Shown one piece after another: positions 44,501 through 53,901 of a stretch of DNA of 64,000 nucleotides. Below the pieces are notes generated by a model. The model was not told the origin of the DNA. It did no database searches and was given only the letters and a program-made list of their open reading frames with translations. Every line of letters begins with the position of its first letter. Within the stretch, counting starts at the first letter, position 1. The DNA lies in NCBI GenBank assembly GCA_009772935.1, contig WOUR01000009.1, positions 52,603 through 116,602 of the forward strand. Direction: 5' to 3'. Origin of the DNA: Rhodospirillaceae bacterium. Lineage in GTDB: Bacteria; Pseudomonadota; Alphaproteobacteria; Reyranellales; Reyranellaceae. Both the position numbers and the translations under genes were made by a program.

Positions 44501-45391
44501 CTAGGGGACGATACCGGCGGGAAGGGACAGGCAATGCCGCGCGATGGCGCCCGGCGTCGTGAGCCAGATGCGGTCGCGATGTTTCGCGATATGGCGCAGG
44601 GCGCGCTTCAGGTGCCGCAGCCGGTGCGGCTGGCCCACCAGATAGGCGTGCAAGGCCACGCCCATCACCAGCGGCCGCTCCTGCGAGAGCTCCAGCATCT
44701 CGTCGAACTGGTCGACGATGATGTCGGCAAAGGCGTCACCGCCGATCTTGCGCCCCGCGATCTGCGGAATGTCGTTCACTTCCTGCGGATAGGGCACGGC
44801 AAGGATGCGCCTGGCGCCACGGCATCGGAACCAGACAGGCTGGTCGTCCATGCACCAGTCCAGCAGGTAGCGATAGCCGGCCTCCGCGAGCAGATCGGGC
44901 GTGACGTGGCTGTGGGAGATCCACGGTCCCAGCCAGCCCTCCGGCGGACGTCCCTCCGCGCCCGCAAGGCGCGACGTCGCTTCGGCGATCAATGTGCGCT
45001 CGTCCGCCTCACCGAGCACGCCCTGACGTTCGGCGTTGGTGCGACCGTGACCCACGATCTCGTCGCCGCGCGCGCGGCAGGCGGCGACCAGTTCCGGCGC
45101 ATAGTCGTACATCACGCTGTTGACCAGCGCCGCCAGCGGCAGCCGCAGGGCATCGAAGGCGTCGAGCATGTACCAGGCGCCGACGCGATTGCCATAATCA
45201 CGCCATGCATAGTTGAGAATGTCGGGATGTGGACCACCCGGTGCCAGCTCGGCTCCCAGCCCCTCGCCGTAGGAAAAATGCTCGAGATTGAGGGCGAAAT
45301 AGACGGCGAGTCGTCGGCCAGCCGGCCAGCTGTAGTCGGCGCGGCCACGCAGGGGGACGTAGTCGTACCGGTCGTGCGTTCTCAGTTTCAT
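44501..45391 (-). CDS. Polysaccharide-deacetylase-fold hydrolase (NodB/PuuE-like)
   Basis: 296 aa, no signal peptide. NodB-fold (glycosyl hydrolase/deacetylase superfamily); DYSWPAGRRLAVYFALNLEHF and the HGRTNAERQG region resemble PuuE-type allantoinase and related cytosolic amidases rather than secreted chitin deacetylases. First gene of the operon with M81 and Dpp. A cyclic-amide or amide hydrolase role is plausible but not shown. Start ATG 45391. Confidence 0.75.
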   Translation of the reverse strand: MKLRTHDRYDYVPLRGRADYSWPAGRRLAVYFALNLEHFSYGEGLGAELAPGGPHPDILNYAWRDYGNRVGAWYMLDAFDALRLPLAALVNSVMYDYAPELVAACRARGDEIVGHGRTNAERQGVLGEADERTLIAEATSRLAGAEGRPPEGWLGPWISHSHVTPDLLAEAGYRYLLDWCMDDQPVWFRCRGARRILAVPYPQEVNDIPQIAGRKIGGDAFADIIVDQFDEMLELSQERPLVMGVALHAYLVGQPHRLRHLKRALRHIAKHRDRIWLTTPGAIARHCLSLPAGIVP

Positions 45392-45436
45392 CCCGCCAAA
45401 CTAACGTCGCAAGCCACGAAGGGCTACGGTCGAACC

Positions 45437-46726
45437 ATGTTGAATCGCCTGATGTCGGCGGCCGCTGGCGGCTGCCTGCTTGTGCTCGCCGGCTCGCCGG
45501 CCTTCGCCTACTACTCGAAGGATTCCTACGAAGCCGAGGTCGGCTTCGAAAGCAGGGTCGAGATAGCGCCCGACACGCCCGACTACATTCTCCTCCCGTC
45601 CTACATCAACCGGCAGCTCCTCTATCTCGCCGGTCCGCTGCAGGCCGCTCCGAAGAAGGCCGCGGCCAAGAACGATGCGAAGGTCGACATTCTGGGCCGG
45701 CTACGCGACGACAGGACCGGCAAGCACTATGTGCGCTATCGCTACACCGGCACCTTCGTTCTCGACAATGGGCTCCAGGAGACCGTGAAGGTCCGCCTGC
45801 CCCTCAATCTCGACGAGGTGTGGGAGCGATCGACAGACAAGTGCTTCAGCTGGGGCGAGAAATACCGCATGGCGTACTTCTGGGCGCCGCTGAACAAGGG
45901 ATGCCCGCTGGTCGACGGCGTCGACTATGTCACCTCGGACGGCGCGATCGTCTCAAAGCGGGCCAACACCGCCAATACCGCGCCGGCCTACGAGCGGCTG
46001 GCCAACGCCAATAATGTAATCCGCGTCGTCCTGACCTTCGGCGCCGACGAGGACAAGAACGGCAATCTCCCTCCCGAAAAGGCCAACACCGACTACAATG
46101 CCGGCAACTACCGCGACACCCGCAAGTATATGCTCGGTCAGGGCTTCGCGGTACGCACCGTCCCGGCCGCCGAGCGTGAGCGTGAATGCGGCAACACCAA
46201 GTCCCTGGCCGCCTCGCCCGGCCATGTCGAGGAATTCACGCGCAAGGATGGCGGCCGGACGCTGGTCGTCCGCTTGTTCTGGGGCATCACCAACATCGGC
46301 GAGGACAGCATCGCCTTCTTCTGCATGGCCAAGGAGGCCGCGGAGCGCGGCTCGGTATTTCTCTATGCGGGACACTCCCGCGTCGGCTTGCTGGATCTCA
46401 CCTACATGGGTGAGCAGATCGGCGCACCCATCCGGATGAACAAGGACCAGTACCAGATCTACGCGTTCTTCGGCTGCTCGAGCTACAGCTACTACAATCT
46501 CTCCTATTTCGCGGCGAAGGCTTCGCCCGCCGATCCCGAAGGCACGCGGAACGCCAACATCATCACCAACGGCATCACCGGTTCATTCGGTTCGATGACG
46601 GACTTCACGACGAAGACTCTCAAACCGATCTTTGAATGGTCGGCGCGCGGCACCCGGACGAGCTGGCAGCAGATCATGAACTCCTACTCGGAGCGGTTCC
46701 TGACCGGCGTGAACGGCGACCATTAG
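45437..46726 (+). CDS. Secreted protein with possible caspase/gingipain-like (clan CD) His-Cys dyad
   Basis: 429 aa, family not known to me. Signal peptide about 1-24 (MLNRLMSAAAGGCLLVLAGSPAFA). The C-terminal half has the layout of a clan CD cysteine peptidase: a hydrophobic strand ending SVFLYAGH with H313, then 33 residues later another hydrophobic strand YQIYAFFGC with C347; the H-to-C distance of 34 is close to that in gingipain R (33). After C347 comes SSYSYYNLSYFAAK, like the helix following the catalytic Cys. N-terminal part about 25-250 is unassigned. Divergent from the PuuE-like gene by 45 bases. It could be an inactive pseudoenzyme; only homology search or structure can tell. Confidence 0.6.
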   Translation: MLNRLMSAAAGGCLLVLAGSPAFAYYSKDSYEAEVGFESRVEIAPDTPDYILLPSYINRQLLYLAGPLQAAPKKAAAKNDAKVDILGRLRDDRTGKHYVRYRYTGTFVLDNGLQETVKVRLPLNLDEVWERSTDKCFSWGEKYRMAYFWAPLNKGCPLVDGVDYVTSDGAIVSKRANTANTAPAYERLANANNVIRVVLTFGADEDKNGNLPPEKANTDYNAGNYRDTRKYMLGQGFAVRTVPAAERERECGNTKSLAASPGHVEEFTRKDGGRTLVVRLFWGITNIGEDSIAFFCMAKEAAERGSVFLYAGHSRVGLLDLTYMGEQIGAPIRMNKDQYQIYAFFGCSSYSYYNLSYFAAKASPADPEGTRNANIITNGITGSFGSMTDFTTKTLKPIFEWSARGTRTSWQQIMNSYSERFLTGVNGDH

Positions 46727-46864
46727 CCGGACTGCACACAGGCAGGTGACGACTTCGCGCATCACCAAGACGTAGCGTCGGAAATTCTTATGGGCTAGGG
46801 TCGCACACTTAATGAAGAAGCCGCTGCCTTTCGGGGCTGCGGACGAACCGGGAGGAAGAACGCG

Positions 46865-48628
46865 TTGACGGCGACGAGTGCTGCCGCTTTGCCTGCGACC
46901 ACGGATGCCGCGCCCGCAGCGCGCCGGTGGGCCGCGCCGCTCTGGGTCGGCGCATTGCTGATCATCCTGGCCTTCCTGGTCATTTATCCGCTGCTGATGC
47001 TGTTCTTCGGCGCGATCAGCGATTCCAACCCGGTGATCGACGGGTTCGGCAAATTCAATCCTTCGCTGACCCACTTCATTGCCGTACTGGGCAACGAGAA
47101 CGTTCGCCTCGCTTTCTTCAACGCCCTGGTGGCCTGCGGTGGCGGCACGATCCTGGCGGTCGTGATCGGGCTGGCCTTCTCGTGGATCGTCGTGCGCACC
47201 AACACGCCCTTCAAGGGCTTCATCGCCGGCGCCAGCATGATCCCGCTGTTCGTGCCGCCGCTGGTCGCGGGTGTTGCCTGGAGCATCCTCGGCTCTCCGA
47301 AAACAGGCCTGCTGAACACCGCTCTCAAGTGGATGGGCATCGACTTCCGCTTCGACTTCTATTCGATGTCCGGCCTCATCCTGGTCTTCGGCTTCTACTA
47401 CGCGCCTTACGTCTACATGTTCACCGCCTCGGCGCTGCGGAACATGGACCCGAGCCTCGAGGAAGCTTCCGAGGTCTCTGGCGCCTCGGCCTTCACCACC
47501 CTCTTCACCGTCACTTTCCCGCTGATCGCGCCGGCCATCCTGGCAGGCTCGCTGCTGTCCTTCGTGGTGATGCTCGGCATCTACGGCATCCCGGCCGCGC
47601 TCGGCGCGCCCGCCAACATCAGCGTGCTCACGACCTACATCTTCAAGCTCACCGCCTGGAGCCCGCCGCTCTACAACACCGCCGCCGCCGTCGCGATCCT
47701 GCTGATGGCCGTCACGGCCATCTTCGTCTGGGCCCAGCAGCGCGTCCTCTCGGGCCGCAGCTTCGCCACCGTGGCCGGCAAGGCCTTCCGTCCGCGCAGC
47801 CTGAACCTCGGGCCGTGGCGCTGGTTCACCTTCAGCCTGGCGATCGCCTATCTCTTCATCGTCGTCGTGCTGCCCACGATCGCCCTGGTGATCGCGGCCT
47901 TCCGCCGGTTCCTGTTCTTCAAGGACTTCGATGCCGTCTTCGACATGAAGGCCTACAGCTGGGTGCACTTCAACTCGATCTTCGACAATCCGCTGACGAT
48001 GGTCTCCATCTGGAACACGATGAAGGTGGGCCTGATTACGGCGGTCGTGGGTGGCGTACTGGCTTTCGCCATCGGATACACGATCAACCGCACGAACGTC
48101 GCCGGCCGCAAGTCGATCGACCTTCTGTCGACGATCCCGGTCGCCATTCCCGGCCTGGTCGTCGGTGTCGCCTATCTGTGGGCCTGGATCGGCCTGCCGG
48201 GCGGCCTCTACGGCACGATCTGGATCCTGGCGCTGGCCTTCGTGGCGCGCTTCATTCCCGACACGGTCAAGTCGCTGTCGACATCGTTCATGCAGATCCA
48301 CAAGGAACTCGAGGAAGCAGCCTGGATCTGCGGGCGCGGCCTGCTCAGCACCATCGCCACCATCATGGTGCCGCTGGCCCGCCCCGGCATCATCGCCTCG
48401 ATGACGCTCTTGTTCGTCCTGGCGGTGCGCGAGCTCGGCTCGTCGCTGTTCCTCTACACCAGCGACACGACCGTGATGGCCGTGCTGCTGCTCGACTACT
48501 ACGAAGGCGGAAACGTCGGAAAGACCGCCGCCTTCAGCCTGGTGCAGACCGTGATCCTCGGAGTTCTTCTGGGCATCACCACCTGGCTTTCCCGTGGCTC
48601 GGCCGAAAGCACCGCCCGCGCCGGCTGA
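46865..48628 (+). CDS. ABC permease, two-domain iron/putrescine-type (AfuB/FbpB-like)
   Basis: 587 aa with about 12 transmembrane helices in two BPD_transp_1 halves, each with an EAA loop (EEASEVSGASAFTTLFTVTF; EEAAWICGRGLLSTIATIMV). Start is TTG 46865 with GGAGG nine bases upstream; no ATG is suitable. Precedes the binding-protein gene by 25 bases. Fused double permeases of this type occur in Fbp/Afu iron importers and in related 2-aminoethylphosphonate-like importers, so iron is not certain. Confidence 0.88.
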   Translation: MTATSAAALPATTDAAPAARRWAAPLWVGALLIILAFLVIYPLLMLFFGAISDSNPVIDGFGKFNPSLTHFIAVLGNENVRLAFFNALVACGGGTILAVVIGLAFSWIVVRTNTPFKGFIAGASMIPLFVPPLVAGVAWSILGSPKTGLLNTALKWMGIDFRFDFYSMSGLILVFGFYYAPYVYMFTASALRNMDPSLEEASEVSGASAFTTLFTVTFPLIAPAILAGSLLSFVVMLGIYGIPAALGAPANISVLTTYIFKLTAWSPPLYNTAAAVAILLMAVTAIFVWAQQRVLSGRSFATVAGKAFRPRSLNLGPWRWFTFSLAIAYLFIVVVLPTIALVIAAFRRFLFFKDFDAVFDMKAYSWVHFNSIFDNPLTMVSIWNTMKVGLITAVVGGVLAFAIGYTINRTNVAGRKSIDLLSTIPVAIPGLVVGVAYLWAWIGLPGGLYGTIWILALAFVARFIPDTVKSLSTSFMQIHKELEEAAWICGRGLLSTIATIMVPLARPGIIASMTLLFVLAVRELGSSLFLYTSDTTVMAVLLLDYYEGGNVGKTAAFSLVQTVILGVLLGITTWLSRGSAESTARAG

Positions 48629-48653
48629 CAACCAACCAACAGGAGGAAAGAAC

Positions 48654-49682
48654 ATGAAGCGCAGAACCGTATTGGCCGGCCTCGCCGGCGCCGCCGCCGC
48701 CGCGGCACTCCCCGCCCGCGCCCAGACCGATCAGTTCGGCTCCAAGGAGCTGATCGCCGCGGCCGAAAAGGAAGGCGGCCTGACCCTGTACACCGCCGAC
48801 TTCGCCGAGACCCAGCAGGAAGTGATCAAGGAATTCAACAAGCGCTTCCCCAAGATCAAGGTCGCGATGGTGCGCGCGCCGGGCGGACAGCTGATCACCC
48901 GCATCAAGACGGAAGCCGCGGCCGACAAGCTCGCCGCCGACGTCGTCAACCACTCCGACCGTGGCCTGATGCTGGACATCGCCGACCTCTTCCAAGATTA
49001 CGCACCGCCGAACGCCGCCGACTACCGTCCCGACGCGCTGGTCTCGCCGAAACTGTGGCCGGGCGTCACCCTGGGCTGGGCCATCGCGTACAATACGCAG
49101 CTCGTGAAGAACGCGCCCAAGACCTGGATGGATCTCACCAAGCCCGAATACAAGAACAAGCAGATCGGCCAGGTCATCGGGCCGTCCGGCGGCACCACCT
49201 GGACCCGCATCATGTTCGAGCGCCAGGTGCTGGGCGAGGATTACTGGAAGAAGCAGGCCGAGCTCGGCATCGCTCTCTACCCGTCGGGCGCGCCGCTCTC
49301 CGACGCGCTGGTGCGCGGTGAGGTTTCCATCGCGCCGCTGCTCTACAACATCATCTACACCAAGATCGTCGATGGCGCTCCGGCCGAGGCGATCTTCGCC
49401 CCCGAGGGCGTGCCGATCGTTCCCTACGCCGACGGCATCACCAAGGCGTCGAAGAATCCGAACGCCGCCCGTCTGTTCATGAACTGGCGCCTGTCCAAGG
49501 AAGGCCAGACCTTCATGATCAACAAGCTGGGCAACATCACGTCCCTCAAGGAGCCGCCCGCCTACCCGAAGGGGTGGGATCCCAAGGTCGTCAAGGTGTG
49601 GGTGCCGAAGTTCGACGAGTTCAGCAAGCTGCGCAACTCGTGGATGGAAGAGTGGAACAAGACCTACGGGTACCGCCAGTGA
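48654..49682 (+). CDS. ABC binding protein, Fbp/Afu (SBP_bac_6/8) type
   Basis: 342 aa. Signal MKRRTVLAGLAGAAAAAALPARA, with KRR twin-Arg-like start; mature part (GSKELIAAAEKEGGLTLYTAD) typical of this class. Conserved Tyr iron-ligand pairs of FbpA (YY near the C-terminus) are not obvious, so ferric iron is less certain. ATG 48654 with AGGAGGA upstream. Stop overlaps the ATPase start (GTGA). Confidence 0.9.
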   Translation: MKRRTVLAGLAGAAAAAALPARAQTDQFGSKELIAAAEKEGGLTLYTADFAETQQEVIKEFNKRFPKIKVAMVRAPGGQLITRIKTEAAADKLAADVVNHSDRGLMLDIADLFQDYAPPNAADYRPDALVSPKLWPGVTLGWAIAYNTQLVKNAPKTWMDLTKPEYKNKQIGQVIGPSGGTTWTRIMFERQVLGEDYWKKQAELGIALYPSGAPLSDALVRGEVSIAPLLYNIIYTKIVDGAPAEAIFAPEGVPIVPYADGITKASKNPNAARLFMNWRLSKEGQTFMINKLGNITSLKEPPAYPKGWDPKVVKVWVPKFDEFSKLRNSWMEEWNKTYGYRQ

Positions 49683-50788
49683 GCGCTGCGCTCCTCATCG
49701 AGGACCTGGTCAAGAAGTTCGGGACCGGCAAGGCGGCCGTCGATGGCGTGAGCTTCGACGTGCCGGCGGGTGAGATCGTGGTGCTGCTGGGGCCTTCGGG
49801 TTGCGGCAAGACCACGACGCTCCGCTGCGTCGCCGGCCTCGAACATCCGACCGGCGGCCGCATCTCGATCGGCGGCCGCGTCGTGTCGGAGCCCGAGCGC
49901 GGCGTCCTGGTCAGTCCGCGCGAACGCGACATCGGCATGGTGTTCCAGTCCTATGCGGTTTGGCCGCACATGACGGTGCACCAGAACGTCGCCTATCCGC
50001 TGAAATATCGCCGCAAGAACACCAGCGGCAGCGGCGACATCGAGAGCAAGGTCCGCGAGACGCTCGAGCTGGTCGGGCTGGGCGAATACGCCCAGCGGCC
50101 GGTGACGTCTCTGTCGGGCGGCCAGATGCAGCGCGTCGCGCTGGCGCGCAGCCTGGTCTACCGGCCACAGCTCCTGCTGCTCGACGAGCCGCTGTCGAAT
50201 CTCGACTCCAAGCTGCGCATCCGCCTGCGCGACGAGTTGCGCCGCATCCTCAAGATGACCGGCATGACCGGCCTCTACGTGACGCACGACCAGTCCGAGG
50301 CCGTGGTGCTGGGCGACCGGATCGGCGTCATGAAGGACGGCAAGCTGCTGCAGATGGCGCCCCCGGGGGAGATCTACAACCGGCCGGCCGACTCCTTCGT
50401 CGCCAACTTCACCGGCGCCTCGAACGTGCTCAAGGGCAAGGTGCTGGAGCGCAAGGGCGAGCAGGCGATCATTGATCTCGGCGCCGCCGGTCGCATCGAA
50501 GCCTGGACACCGCAACCCCTCGTGGCCGGCGACAAGGCCCGCGTGGCGCTGCGGGCGGAGAACATTCGCCTGGGTGAACGCGGCCCCGCCAACAGTTTCA
50601 CCGGGCGGGTGACCGAACGGCGCTACCAGGGCATGCAGACGATCTACGACGTCGAGTTCGGCGACCAGAAGGTCGAGGTGCTGGAACTCGGCACCGCAGC
50701 CCGTCACAACGACGGTGAGATCGCCCTCACCCTGCCGCCCGACACGTGCTGGGCCTATCGCGACGACGGTCAGGCGACGGTGGACTGA
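49679..50788 (+). CDS. ABC ATPase, FbpC/PotA type
   Basis: 369 aa from GTG 49679, which overlaps the binding-protein stop. Walker A GPSGCGKTT at 38-46, Q-loop VFQSYAVWPHMTV, signature LSGGQMQRV, Walker B LLLLDEPLSNLD, His switch YVTHDQSEA, and a C-terminal TOBE-like regulatory domain (about 255-365). Last gene of the permease-binding protein-ATPase operon. Its 3' end overlaps that of the converging SelA-like gene by 19 bases. Confidence 0.92.
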   Translation: MSAALLIEDLVKKFGTGKAAVDGVSFDVPAGEIVVLLGPSGCGKTTTLRCVAGLEHPTGGRISIGGRVVSEPERGVLVSPRERDIGMVFQSYAVWPHMTVHQNVAYPLKYRRKNTSGSGDIESKVRETLELVGLGEYAQRPVTSLSGGQMQRVALARSLVYRPQLLLLDEPLSNLDSKLRIRLRDELRRILKMTGMTGLYVTHDQSEAVVLGDRIGVMKDGKLLQMAPPGEIYNRPADSFVANFTGASNVLKGKVLERKGEQAIIDLGAAGRIEAWTPQPLVAGDKARVALRAENIRLGERGPANSFTGRVTERRYQGMQTIYDVEFGDQKVEVLELGTAARHNDGEIALTLPPDTCWAYRDDGQATVD

Positions 50789-51960
50789 AGCACGACACGA
50801 AGCGCCGCCGCGAGCGGCGCGTCGTGTTCGGGCAGGAGGGCCTGCGGATCGAGCGTGAGCACGCCGCGCGCGGCGTGCCGCTCCGACAGGTGGACCGGCG
50901 GATCCCGCCTCTGCAACATCGCGCTGACGGCGAGCGCGTCGGGCACGGCGATCTCCAGCACCGGGACACGGCCCGTCTGTGCCGCCGGCACCAGCTTCAC
51001 GTCGACGCCGTTCAATTTCGCCGCGATCGTTTCCAACCGTGCCTGCAACGCGGCGTTCGAGGCCGCATCGTCGTTCCTCACGAAACGCTCCAACGCAACA
51101 AGAAGACCCACGATCTCTTCCTTGCCGGCCTTGAAGCCGCGACCGATGCCGTGATGGGGGACACCGCGCAAGTTCGCTCGGTCGACGAGGCGCGGCGGCG
51201 TCCAGGTTTCCGGTGCCACGTCCATGTCGAGCTGCTGCAGCAGCGCCGAAGCCACGAGGTCGCGCCGACCGGCCAGGATGCCGGATGCCTGCGGGCCGCC
51301 GAGCGCCTTGCCTCCGGAAAACGCGACGAGGTCGACCCCCATGTCGATGAACCGCCGCAGGTTCTCCTTTGGCGGGAGCTGCGCCGCCGCGTCGACGATC
51401 AGCGGAATGCCGTTGGCGCGGCAGGTCGCGATGGCGGTCGGCAGGTCGACGATGCTGCTGGTGTTGACCGAAAAGGCCATTGCCACGACCGACGGCGACA
51501 GGGCGGCCTCGATCTCCCAGGCTTCGAGCCCGCGCACCCCCGCGCCCGTTCCCCGGTCGTTGTGGCCGATATCGACCAGCCGCGCACCCGAGGCCGCCAG
51601 CGCATGCGCGTAGCCGGTACGCTGGGTGCGCGGGATCAGGATGTCGTGCGGGAAGGCGCCGGCATGGGGCAGTGCCGCCATTTTCGCTATGTCCCAGCGC
51701 GCAATCGAAGCGGCGGACGCGAGCGTGAGCGCCGCCGCTGCGCCCGTCGTGACCAGCCCGGCCTCCGCGCCCGTGGCCGCGGCGATGCGCTCGCTGGCGG
51801 CGTCCTGCAGTTCGCCGATATCGACGGAGGCGCGCGAGGCTGCGGCCATGGCGGCAACGACCTCGGGTGCCATCACCGCCCCGCCCAGCCGCGTCAGCGC
51901 GCCGGCAGCATTGATGCGGCGGCGCACGCCGAGAAGATCGTAGGGGTTCGCTTCGGTCAT
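50770..51960 (-). CDS. SelA-like PLP enzyme (class V-fold aminotransferase-like)
   Basis: 396 aa. PLP Lys K218 in the SelA-type motif FSGGKALGGPQASGILAG; INAAGALTRLGG opening as in the SelA-like ammonia-lyase group. The N-terminal domain of true SelA is shorter here and no selC/selB is near, so a role in selenocysteine synthesis is unlikely. More likely an ammonia-lyase or aldolase acting on an amino-sugar- or amino-acid-like metabolite. Last gene of the Pot/AtzD operon; 22 bases after the cyanuric acid hydrolase-like gene. Confidence 0.78.
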   Translation of the reverse strand: MTEANPYDLLGVRRRINAAGALTRLGGAVMAPEVVAAMAAASRASVDIGELQDAASERIAAATGAEAGLVTTGAAAALTLASAASIARWDIAKMAALPHAGAFPHDILIPRTQRTGYAHALAASGARLVDIGHNDRGTGAGVRGLEAWEIEAALSPSVVAMAFSVNTSSIVDLPTAIATCRANGIPLIVDAAAQLPPKENLRRFIDMGVDLVAFSGGKALGGPQASGILAGRRDLVASALLQQLDMDVAPETWTPPRLVDRANLRGVPHHGIGRGFKAGKEEIVGLLVALERFVRNDDAASNAALQARLETIAAKLNGVDVKLVPAAQTGRVPVLEIAVPDALAVSAMLQRRDPPVHLSERHAARGVLTLDPQALLPEHDAPLAAALRVVLQSTVA

Positions 51961-51982
51961 GCGGCGACCTTAGCCCACCCGC

Positions 51983-53056
51983 TCAGACCCGCCCAATGAT
52001 CGCGATCGGCCCGCCGCCGGCCGGCCCCTGGTGCTCGGCGCCACCGGAGACGTAGAGCATCGTGTCTCCGACGACGCCGGCCAGCACGCCGCCCACCAGT
52101 GCACGAGCGTGGCGTGTCGAATGGATGTCGCTGTCGTCCAGCATCGTGTGACGCCGCCCGCGGATTGCGCCCGAGGGCGCGGCTTCGGCCTTGGCCAGCA
52201 CGGCCGTGACGTCCTCGCCCGTCACGCCCAGGCGTCCCAGGATGCGGTGCGCCGCACCGGCATCGATGGCGTCGCGCATCACGTCGTGGTCGATCAGCAA
52301 ATCGCCGGACCAGCCGTGCGCGTTGCCCAGCACCACGATCTCGTTGCGCAGGACTTCGACGCCTGCCGAGGTGCTGGCGACCCGCGAATAGAGCGACCAG
52401 TCGCGGCAGATCGCGCCTTCCGGCGCGTCCTTGATCTCTCCAAGCGCGAGCGCGACGCCCAGCGCCGATGCCCCTCGCGACAGGGCCATCGAATGGTAGG
52501 TATCGCCGGTGGCCGTCGTGGCGCCCCGCCTTGCCGCTTCCTCGATACGCTCCTTGGTCAGCAACGGGCATTTGATCTGCACGAAGTGGACATCATGCGG
52601 GGTGCCTATGCCGGCGTCCCTCATGGCCGACGTCACGGCCGCGGCGGTCTCCTCGATCTGCGGTGCCCGGCCGATCTCCTCGGGCTTGAACGCCCGCGTC
52701 AGGCCGACGCCGATGGCCAGTCGTGGCCCGGCGGAGGCTGGCGGCGGCGCGGTCTCGCGACAGAAGACGATGAGGTGCGGCGACAGCCCGCCCTCGGTGC
52801 CGCCCGACATCACGATGGCCACCCGGTGCTCGATCTCTCCGAGCGGGCAGCCCAGCGCCTCGGCCAGCACCAGCTTCAGAGCCAGGGTGGCATAGCCGCG
52901 GGTGAAATCGTTGACGCAGCCATTGCCTTCGGTCTTGCCGACGATGGCCACGATGCTGCCGGCGTCGATCTCCCCCGACGCGATGGCGGCGGCGAGCGGC
53001 GCCGTATCCTGCGGGCCCGCCGTCGGCAGGCGCAGCACTCTTGAACGACGCGTCAT
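51983..53056 (-). CDS. Cyanuric acid hydrolase/barbiturase family ring-opening amidohydrolase
   Basis: 357 aa (AtzD/TrzD/barbiturase family). The family is built of three repeats, each giving a Ser-Lys pair; candidates here are K41 ([11 protein letters not shown]) with S84 (SGGTEGG), K162 (QIKCPLL) with S230 (ASTSAG region), and K289 (AKAEAAPSG) with S337 ([13 protein letters not shown]). All three look intact. Opens cyanuric acid (to carboxybiuret/biuret) or barbituric acid (to ureidomalonate); which one cannot be decided by eye. Start ATG 53056 chosen, one base after the permease stop; an upstream ATG at 53086 would overlap the permease. Confidence 0.88.
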   Translation of the reverse strand: MTRRSRVLRLPTAGPQDTAPLAAAIASGEIDAGSIVAIVGKTEGNGCVNDFTRGYATLALKLVLAEALGCPLGEIEHRVAIVMSGGTEGGLSPHLIVFCRETAPPPASAGPRLAIGVGLTRAFKPEEIGRAPQIEETAAAVTSAMRDAGIGTPHDVHFVQIKCPLLTKERIEEAARRGATTATGDTYHSMALSRGASALGVALALGEIKDAPEGAICRDWSLYSRVASTSAGVEVLRNEIVVLGNAHGWSGDLLIDHDVMRDAIDAGAAHRILGRLGVTGEDVTAVLAKAEAAPSGAIRGRRHTMLDDSDIHSTRHARALVGGVLAGVVGDTMLYVSGGAEHQGPAGGGPIAIIGRV

Positions 53057-53057
53057 C

Positions 53058-53900
53058 TCAGGCGGCCTTTCCGGCATCGCTGCCATGACGTGCCCGGCGG
53101 CGACGCAGCCACGCGACCGACAGCAGCGAAAGCGCGATCACGACGAAGGACACGCCCGTCGTCACGGTGCCCAGCGCATAGAGCACCGGCGTCGTCACGT
53201 TGGTGGTCATGCCGTAGATCTCGAGCGGCAGCGTGTTGAAGGTGCCGGCCGTATAGAGGCTGCGCGCAAACTCGTCATAGGACAGCGTGAAGCCGAACAG
53301 ACCGACGCCGATCAGGCTAGGCAGCAGGATCGGGACGACGACATGCCGGATCGTCTGCCACGAGGTCGCGCCGAGGTCGCGGGCGGCCTCCTCGTAGCGC
53401 CGGTCGAAACGGTTGAAGACGGCGAACATGATCAGCAGGCCGAACGGCAGGGTCCAGGTCAGGTGCGCGCCGAAGGCCGAACTGTACCAGGCCGGATCCC
53501 AACCCAGCACGCGATACAGAAGGCCGATGCCCAGGCTGATCAGGATCGAGGGCACGATCAGGCTGGCGATGGCGAGATAGAAGATGATGCCCGAGCCGCG
53601 GAAGCGCGAGCGGAAGGCCAGCCCCGCCGAAAAGGAGGCCACGACCGTGACCAGCATGACGGCAGCACCGAGGATCAATGAGCGCTGCAGCGATCCCGCG
53701 AAGTCTCCCACCATCTGCTTCTCGAACAGGTTTCTGAACCAATGCAGCGAGACGCCATTCATCGGGAAGGTGAGCCCGCCCCCCGGTCCCTGGAACGACA
53801 GGATCAGGATGGTCAGGGTCGGGCCGTAGAGGAACAGCACGAACAGGCAGAAGAAGGCGCCGAGGAGCCAGAAGGCGGGGCCGCGCTTGCCATGCTGCAC
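53058..53900 (-). CDS. ABC permease, spermidine/putrescine (PotC) type
   Basis: 280 aa, six transmembrane segments, EAA loop [23 protein letters not shown] start at 53900 follows the stop of the PotB-like gene by one base, with GGAG in the preceding coding sequence. Forms a permease pair with its neighbour for the importer in the AtzD operon. Confidence 0.9.
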   Translation of the reverse strand: MQHGKRGPAFWLLGAFFCLFVLFLYGPTLTILILSFQGPGGGLTFPMNGVSLHWFRNLFEKQMVGDFAGSLQRSLILGAAVMLVTVVASFSAGLAFRSRFRGSGIIFYLAIASLIVPSILISLGIGLLYRVLGWDPAWYSSAFGAHLTWTLPFGLLIMFAVFNRFDRRYEEAARDLGATSWQTIRHVVVPILLPSLIGVGLFGFTLSYDEFARSLYTAGTFNTLPLEIYGMTTNVTTPVLYALGTVTTGVSFVVIALSLLSVAWLRRRRARHGSDAGKAA

Positions 53901-53901
53901 G

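Noticed and set aside
46865..49682. Certain assignment of the Afu/Fbp-type importer to ferric iron
   Set aside because: The Tyr-pair iron ligands of FbpA were not evident, and related transporters carry phosphonates or other anions.
50770..51960. True selenocysteine synthase (selA)
   Set aside because: No selB, selC or selD in the window; context and the early part of the protein fit the SelA-like ammonia-lyase group better.
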